From: Rhynchosporium graminicola
Lineage: Eukaryota > Ascomycota > Leotiomycetes > Helotiales > Ploettnerulaceae
Assembly (NCBI GenBank): GCA_900074885.1
Contig: FJUW01000012.1
Coordinates: forward strand, 248,001-312,000
Direction of reading: 5' to 3'
DNA length: 64,000 nucleotides
Made by a program: the position numbers and the translations under genes. A model generated the notes under the pieces. The model did no database searches. It had not been told where the DNA came from and worked only from the letters and a program-made list of their open reading frames with translations. This document shows positions 57,401 through 64,000 of this stretch, piece after piece (the first letter of the stretch is position 1; the number at the start of each line of letters is the position of its first letter).

Positions 57401-59250
57401 TCTAGTACAATTTCGATGTTGCCCATGACCGCTGGCAATTCTTTTCTCACACGGTGCAGGAAAAGAGATTTATGCGCCATTCCTTGCGCTATATCTCGGA
57501 ACTTCAATCCGACAAGTCAAGTCCACGTCAGCCCGTGGTTGTTCATGATGGGATTTGCGCCACTAGTAGGACCCCCTTCAACATTGCTATGTTTCCCATG
57601 GCTCTTTGATGCCCATCTCGACGCCACCGATGAGGGAGCGGCTATATCGGATCGCATCACCCAACTTCGATATTGGATGAGAGTAGAGGAGTTCTAGGCC
57701 CTTCCAATTTCTGCAAGTAAGTGATACAATCGCTTCGCTGATGGACTAGTTAATTTGATGACCAGGGCTGGCATAGGTATCCTAAATTGAATACAAAAGT
57801 GAGAATACGATATCTGATAGATCGTCAAAGAGTAAACTTCAGTAGCTTTTTCATCGCTGGAAAGTTGGGGGCGTCTATCGGCCTGCGATCTAGAACTCAT
57901 CGGAATCTTGGGTTGAGATCCTGGTTCTTGGACCACTCAATCAATGGGCCGTACCATTGGTCTCCAGCCTTACATACTGTCTGCTCTTTGCATCGCAGAA
58001 GTCCATTGGGAGTTGGTTTCGATATGGCCGGTCTCCTCATCAGGATTTTAACCCCGCTATCGCGCCGCTCTCCACCATATGCATGTCAGCCTCGATTAGC
58101 ACTTGAAGACTCGTCGATACAACAACCATGTCAAGATGAATCAAGGCAATTGCAAGTCATCAACCGTCGTCGAGGTCTACTTCGTACAATTTCATGAAGT
58201 ATAACGGGCTCGTTGGTACCATGTCCGATATTTGGCGATGAGTTGTCTCACCCCTGCTTCGCCTGCTGCATGAGATGCAACGACCGTGTTGGTCTTGAAG
58301 ATTCGCTCTGTTACCAATTGGCTAGCTAATTGGTCAGACATCTATGTTAGGGAAGATGGCGTTTGTGAGGCTCTGGAGCTCTGGAGCCACAATACTTTCC
58401 CTATGAATCGACAGTCAAACCAATCAAACAGCATCCGCAGCGACAGATACTATTGATTCAAGCAGTTTCCTAAATCCACACCGCTATATTCAGCGCGTTC
58501 TCAGTTGTTCTTGATGCATATTGCGGACGTTACTGTTGCACCCGCTCTTGATGCAGGGTCTTTGGTGCTACCTCTACAATACACTCGTTCTTGCCTGCCA
58601 GTAGCAAATCAGTAGTTCAATGGCGCCCAGGAATGCTTACTTCCTATTATCTAATAAGTCTCTGCAAGCTGCCTACTCTCGATACCGGAGCTAAAGTCCG
58701 CCCATCAGGGCTGCGACCTGGGACGGAATTTCCCGATGGTCACAATCATCAACCACCCTCATTGGCAGAATGATCTTGAACATGCAAAAATAAGAAGCTG
58801 CGTATCGTCTGATTAGGCAGTACTACTACCTGGCCTCGAAATTTGTTCTGGCTCCAACAAAATTGCCTGTCTGGGAATGGTTACCCACAGTCCCAGTGAC
58901 CAGTGCGGTTTCAGACACTCGTGCAGAGGTGCCCGTTGCTTCTACAGCAATGGAAATGCCGGCGAATTTCGAAGAGCTGCAAAGCTTATACTTCGCTCTT
59001 ACCACATCACTGCATTCGATTATCTCTTGCATTGTGGCTAAGGCAGCGTGGATGCCGTTCCACTGAAGCGATGACGAGGGGGTGCTTCTGCATCTTATCG
59101 GAGCCGCCTTGAAATTGCCCATCTCAAAGCGGTCCCCAATTCACATGGCACAAATGGAGGTAGTACTTTCAATCTCTTAAATTACCAGAATTACGCTTCA
59201 ATCGCGGCACGAAAATCTGGCGGACGGACTACCATACACGATCTTCTACG
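54445..59250. other. 4.8-kb gene-poor region
   Basis: I find no gene with a start, splice signals and a domain. Short frames occur on both strands (for example near 55806, 57416, 57787 and 58863) without support. It may contain old repeat remains beyond recognition. Confidence 0.5.
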
Positions 59251-60222
59251 ATGGCTGGGATAGCTGCAATCGCGATGAGCCAGACGAAAGAGGATCTCCT
59301 TAAGCACCTCAATCTGCCGCCAGCAACTTATGCTCTGATGGCGGTAAGTCTTTCCCCGCCATTGGACTCCAAAGTCTGACGTTCGACCCACACTGTAAGC
59401 TCAAGACTTAGTCAGTGCTGACTGACCAAACCTGCAACTACAGAAAGAGACCGACGTAGTCTATCACTGGCTCATCTCCCACAAGTCTCACTTGAAAGAG
59501 AATGGCAAGCGGAAGGCTCCATTTGACTGGAGTGATATCCAGGAGAGAGCCAAGGACGATGCCATGGCGATTATTGCCCGAGGTGGGAACCAGTATACAG
59601 AATACTATTGGAATCTGGGAGCCGGCTCGGGAAACAACCCTAATTGGGTTGCGAAGTGGTTTCTTTACCACAAATTCCGTTACCGTGACGGGAGGAACAG
59701 AAGCCAGAAAAGTGGAGAGAAGCACCATGATAAGCACAGCGGCTCGAAACCCAAACGTTCTTCGAGGGAGCAACCACTAGAAAAGAATTATGATTATCAA
59801 GAGAGGACAATTGCCGGTACGTACATAATAATACCTTCGTGCGCCTATACCCACCTTCATTCGGAGTAGAGTCCTGGCTTTAATTCGCACTTCTCGCTAT
59901 TTTTGATATACCTGCTTTGATGTAGTCCTTTCAATACTATGCACATGGAGGGGTAGCTTGGTGATGTCTTGATCTGACTTCTTCTAGGGTCTCGTAGCCA
60001 TGGATATTCGGTCTCTTGTTCGTTCATAGCTCATAAGCATTTTGGCGCTGGTGGGATTGCAATATGCTAACACATTTCTCAGATTCGAGCACATCAGCAA
60101 ACCAGTATGACGCCATGCATTACGATAGCAGCCAGTACGATTATGACGCTCAAGGCTCGTCGGGCCATAATGGCGGTCAGTCAGGGACATTCCATGATCC
60201 CGTGAGAGATGTTACAATCTAG
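59251..60222 (+). CDS. Hypothetical three-exon protein, Lys/Trp/Tyr-rich
   Basis: Exons 59251-59343, 59444-59816 and 60083-60222 (606 nt, 201 residues) join in phase with GTAAGT and GTACGT donors and CTACAG/CTCAG acceptors; the second intron is long (266 nt). The N-terminal helix-rich part contains TKEDLLKHLNLPPATYALM and ETDVVYHWLISHKSHL. A middle block has aromatic clusters (YTEYYWNLG, WVAKWFLYHKFRY), followed by a basic Lys/Ser/His-rich stretch resembling a nuclear-localisation type sequence. The tail is Tyr/Gln/Gly/Ser-rich (SSQYDYDAQGSSGHNGG). No signal peptide or known domain is seen. A nuclear or RNA-related role is only a guess from composition. Confidence 0.6.
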
Positions 60223-62993
60223 CGAAGGTAGTGAATCTTGGGCGCAAAGAAGTGAAGCAAGGAAGGCGACGAACTTAGGAAGCCAGCTATCGAGGCATTT
60301 GCATACTTACTTTATCACGGAGCATCATTTTCTTTGGCACCAATACCCGCAGATATCTTTTCGCCATTGTCATAGCCATTTGGCTGAGAGGTAATTTAGC
60401 AGCATATTCATGTTTGGGTACACATACATACGCATTTCCAAATCCATAGACGGGGAAAATATGGGTGGGCCTCTTGTATGCGCGCAAAAGCACATCGATC
60501 TGGAGACCAGAATCATGTCAATGGTATATCGTCGCTTGAGCATATCACCAAATGAGTCATCTTCGTGACGTGCTCCGGACTCCGTGATGTTTGTCTGCCG
60601 ACGAACCTCGAGAGTGCAGATAAAGACCCAGCAGCCTTCTAGAAATGGGGTAGCGCAACTTTCTGTCACCTACTCGTTCCAATGTTTCCATTTTCTCGTC
60701 CCTCGTTTTATTCATGGTGTAAAACCAGCCATAGCGGGATCCAGGTATCCACTTTGTAGTAAGGGATTCCACTCTCTCCAGTCTTTCGCATTGACGGCTT
60801 TACAACTTCATCTAAACCACTGATAATCAACCTTGTAAATGGAGGAGGATATTTCACCATCCCCAAGACTCATCTCCAAGCCACCCTCCAACCTCACCTC
60901 TCCTTATCTCACCTCAGCGTACACAACTCACCATCCTTCCTCACGCCTAACACCAGATCTTAAACTCCCACCCGACACCGCCAAATACACCTACTACCTA
61001 ACATTTCGTAGAATCCCAGTATCTCGAGCCGAGATAATACAAGACGTTGCATCACTATTATTATGATGTCGTGCTACTCTCGCGAGAACTCTTAAGCGCG
61101 TTCTTCATGGTAATTACCTTACTAAACCAGGGCCCAGGCTAAGCGGATGATATATCCGAACGAAGGAAGGAGCATCGTGCTTGTTGGCTTGCTTTGTGTC
61201 ATGTAGAGATCTGTAGGGAGTAGCGTAGATTAGAGAGAGGTATGTGGAATGTTTCGAAATGTAGCTGAGGGATATGTGTGGGATTTGGTTTTTGGGATGG
61301 AGGATTTGTGGAAGGTGGGTTTGTGTAGTTGGTAGTGTAAGGGGACGATGGTGGTAGGATTCCTTGGAGATGAGCGTAGATTTCGAGCGCGGATTAGGGA
61401 GTGTTTGTTTATGGCTGGCTGTTGTGGTGCGTTATAGGTAAGCGAGTTTTTGGATTTGGATTTGGGTTCGAGGATATGCAGATTTCTGAGATGATAAGGT
61501 ATCTATGTCATGGTGGCATCTTCAGTCATGGATATAATTTTTTGTTTTAAGGGTAGATCGTGAGCGGAACAGAAAACCTAGGTAAATATTGCACCCGATC
61601 ATTCATTCACCTTTTTTAACTACCTACTACCTTACGACCTATTCCAACCATCCACCCTCTTCACTCCCCACTGTCTCTAATCCCTATTCCTTAAAGCAGC
61701 ATCCAACCTGCACGCACGTCGCAGGCGCGGATCTTCAAATCACAACACATCCATACACCCTTCATCTATCCATCCTCGATGCGCGCCAGGCTTCGATATG
61801 AACCGCACAGTCAGTGTCGCACTAGCATGGATTCGCTGCACGAAGGGTTCAGGACAGAAATTCAGGGTCGTCCACGAGCACGAGGCAAGGTGCTGGTGTG
61901 ACTGTAAGCACGGGTTGGACGCGTGAGTATCGTAGTGAACGAGGAATGAGATGAAAGGAGAGGAGCAAAGATTTGATTTCCCCTTGCCGAAACTAAGAGA
62001 TGATGAACGACGAGACATGTAACGCATGAAATTAGTGGATATTTTCTCTCTCACTAAAGTGGTGATGATGAGACCTACATCCTCTCTACAGAACAAACAA
62101 CTCGCGCGCTACATCCTCTACAACCCCCTCCCCAAAACCCCCCAGAAAACCACCAATAAAAATCTCAAAGACGAAAACAACAGGATATCAAGTCCATTCC
62201 ACGAATCTGAATCCCCTCCCTACTTGGGCAGGCAGACAAACAGACAGCGAGCGCAAAGTCCCCCATGATCCCCATCCACCACCCATCGTTCACCAAACAT
62301 CTACTCTCGTTCATGATGCGGTGTCTACATGCTCGTACTCATGTACATCTGCATCTGCATTCTGCACTGCACTGCGAAGTGGCTACCTACGTGATCCGTA
62401 TGGCTACCTAAGCTACCTAGAAAATCAAGGATAGGTAACTACTGTTGCTACCTACGTATGATCTGCTCATGCACCCACCCAGTACCAGCCACTCACCCAC
62501 AGAAGATGGTGGCTGCTGCTGTCCACCGACATACACAACAGAACAGCCTTGGGTTCCACGACGTAGGTAAGCGAAGCCAAGCGGAGCGTAGTGAACGGCC
62601 TTGTTTTCCGCAACAGTAGGTAGGTAGGTGCCTTAAGATGGGTAATCATAGGTTGGTGGTACGGAAGCGAGAGCTCAGCTGAGGATAATAATACGGTGTG
62701 GACCAATCAGGTAGAGAAAAGGAAGGTATGGTGAAGCAGGGTGGGCGCAAGAGTTATATCGTAAGTTTCACTTTCCTGGATGAGCTTATAAGACTTCAAA
62801 AGCCTCCTTTATGACTCAGAGCCTACTAGCGTCTTCTTGACTCCTTCAGCTAGAGTATTGAGTTGTTAGAATCGGGTAAGAAAGGCAAAGCAAGAGACAC
62901 TTCCGACATAGAAAGCTGACTGTAATACTCGGTTTGGCTCAAGACAATGCTTTCGGATACACTTAATTAGGGTTTAATCTATTCTTGCTCGTC
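60223..62993. other. 2.8-kb intergenic region, no supported gene
   Basis: A 75-codon frame with ATG at 60839 (rich in Ser, Pro and Thr) has no support. GCGCAACTTT at 60653-60662 with adjoining GGGGTA resembles the right inverted end of the TIR element at 53208-53220, but no partner end is seen. TAGGTAGGTA clusters near 62620 resemble those in the CAP20 spacer. Confidence 0.5.
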
Positions 62994-64000
62994 TTAGTCG
63001 TCACTACTGTTCTTCTTCTTACTCTTCTCCTTTGCTTTCTTCGTCTTCGCATCCCCGTCATCCCCATCATCATCGTCATCATCCCTGTTCTTCCTCCTCT
63101 CCTCCTTAAGCGCATCGTGCACCTCCTCACTGCCCTCATCCGCCTTCTCATCCCACTCCACATCATATTCATCTGCGACATTTTTGATCTCTTTGCGTAA
63201 CGCATTCGCTTCTTCGATCATAGCTTCCCATTTCCCGACATCGAAGCCTCGAGCAGTGTATAGCGTATTTTGACGCCGAGAGACTGTGAGGTTGAGCGCT
63301 GCTCGGTAAGAGACTTCTCTGTTATGATACAGAAACCACAGGTATCCTAGGATGATTGTGGAGAGTCCTGCTAGATACTTGGTTGTGTTAGTCAACATAT
63401 ACTTTAAAGAAGGCAAAGGAAAACGTACAGTAACAGGCTCCATAGTATCCCACCCATAATCAGTTCTGAATGTGAAATGATAAATAGCTCCCCACCATCC
63501 AACCAATATTCCAAATCCTCCCATCGCAAGCCTCTGTGCGCTCTTATGAGCAAGTCGATCACACTCCTTCTTAATACTCGCCATATCCGCCAATTTCCTA
63601 CTCGTCTTCCTTAAGCGTACACGAAGATAATGTGTCCGATCATTGAACGATGGAACACCGACTCTGATCTCACTACTTGCGCCCTCGATTTCGACAGCGA
63701 ATTCCTTGCCACGTGCAGCATCGCGAATGAAGTCCCCAATTTCGGTGGAAGAAGACCAGCGCACGAATTTCCTCTCTCCATCATTTTTACCTTCACGCCC
63801 TTGTCCGCTGTAGCTCTCTACACCTCCTTCGCCTGGACCGCCGCGAAGTTCATGCTCGATTTTGTGTGACTTGCTAAGATTTTCTGCGTTGTCTTTCTCT
63901 TGTTCCTTATCAGGAGAAATCTTCCCAACTTTCACGAGTTTGCCATCAATCATCTGTTCATCGCTACCTTGTTCTCGCTCCTCGCCTTCCTCATCTATAT
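62994..64000 (-). CDS. Mitochondrial calcium uniporter MCU (5' end outside window)
   Basis: This is the pore subunit of the inner-membrane Ca2+ uniporter. Visible minus-strand exons are >64000-63429 and 63377-62994; the frame stays open to the window edge, so the presequence is missing. Features in order: a Glu/Lys-rich matrix segment, helical [20 protein letters not shown], transmembrane helix one ([21 protein letters not shown]), the selectivity-filter motif WDTMEPVT (WDxxEP) and helix two ([17 protein letters not shown]), then [11 protein letters not shown]. The tail is highly charged with an Asp run. The 51-nt intron lies exactly after EPVT, is stopless and a multiple of three, so unspliced mRNA would add 17 residues in the pore helix. 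Confidence 0.93.
   Translation of the reverse strand, partial: IDEEGEEREQGSDEQMIDGKLVKVGKISPDKEQEKDNAENLSKSHKIEHELRGGPGEGGVESYSGQGREGKNDGERKFVRWSSSTEIGDFIRDAARGKEFAVEIEGASSEIRVGVPSFNDRTHYLRVRLRKTSRKLADMASIKKECDRLAHKSAQRLAMGGFGILVGWWGAIYHFTFRTDYGWDTMEPVTVRFPLPSLKYMLTNTTKYLAGLSTIILGYLWFLYHNREVSYRAALNLTVSRRQNTLYTARGFDVGKWEAMIEEANALRKEIKNVADEYDVEWDEKADEGSEEVHDALKEERRKNRDDDDDDGDDGDAKTKKAKEKSKKKNSSDD

Noticed and set aside
60839..61066. 75-codon plus-strand frame with an ATG
   Set aside because: Low-complexity Ser/Pro/Thr sequence without splice signals, homology or promoter features; could be real, but I cannot support it.
1..64000. tRNA or rRNA genes
   Set aside because: I looked for B-box (GGTTCGAxxCC) and A-box pairs and for rRNA-like blocks and found no convincing combination.

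Overview
The window comes from the nuclear genome of a filamentous ascomycete (Pezizomycotina). The evidence is short introns of about 45-130 nt with GTAAGT/GTATGT/GTACGT donors and CTAAC-like branch points, a fungal CBM1 on a GH10 xylanase, homologues of CAP20/perilipin, a HET-domain protein and a secreted lipoxygenase, and repeat copies whose transposase stops all sit at former Trp/Gln codons (C-to-T/G-to-A), as repeat-induced point mutation (RIP) leaves them. A plant-associated Leotiomycete is plausible, but that is an inference from gene content only. Almost every gene is split, so exon coordinates were rebuilt by hand from splice signals, reading phase and family conservation, and are given in each entry.

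Layout. 0-8.7 kb is a carbohydrate block: the 3' part of a GH10-CBM1 xylanase, a single-pass membrane protein, an MFS sugar transporter and, divergent from it, a secreted GH27 alpha-galactosidase; GNA1 (glucosamine-6-phosphate acetyltransferase) is convergent with the latter. 9.2-17.3 kb is an island of four secreted proteins: an Asn/Thr/Gly/Ser-repeat protein, a ferritin-like-domain protein, a Pro/Gly-rich probably GPI-anchored protein and an Asn-rich protein. 17.3-22.2 kb is gene-poor and holds one broken coiled-coil gene. 22.2-27.4 kb carries housekeeping genes: a membrane-anchored GH5 exo-beta-1,3-glucanase, the BCKDH E1-beta subunit and CAP20/perilipin. After a 3.4 kb microsatellite-rich spacer come a HET-domain protein (30.8-33.4 kb), a murky region with coding-like fragments, and then a class II heme peroxidase, a catalase, a secreted lipoxygenase and a SidL-like siderophore acyltransferase (36.9-46.6 kb).

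49.7-54.4 kb looks like an effector-type locus. It has a five-exon, ten-cysteine secreted protein and, convergent with it, a tiny three-exon gene whose spliced product is a 67-residue secreted peptide with a six-cysteine CSalpha-beta (defensin-like) pattern. This second gene cannot be seen in an unspliced ORF scan. Immediately beside it lie two 455-bp TIR elements carrying RIP-mutated Tc1/mariner transposase tails, one of them nested inside another TIR element, and a shorter relative. 54.4-64 kb is gene-poor, with one three-exon hypothetical gene and, at the right edge, the mitochondrial calcium uniporter MCU (5' end outside the window).

How the genes fit together: the left block fits degradation of hemicellulose and galactosides plus uptake of the sugars. 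The 37-46.6 kb block fits handling of peroxide, oxylipins and iron. The secreted-protein islands fit surface or host-interaction roles. No rRNA, tRNA, CRISPR array or complete transposon was recognised.
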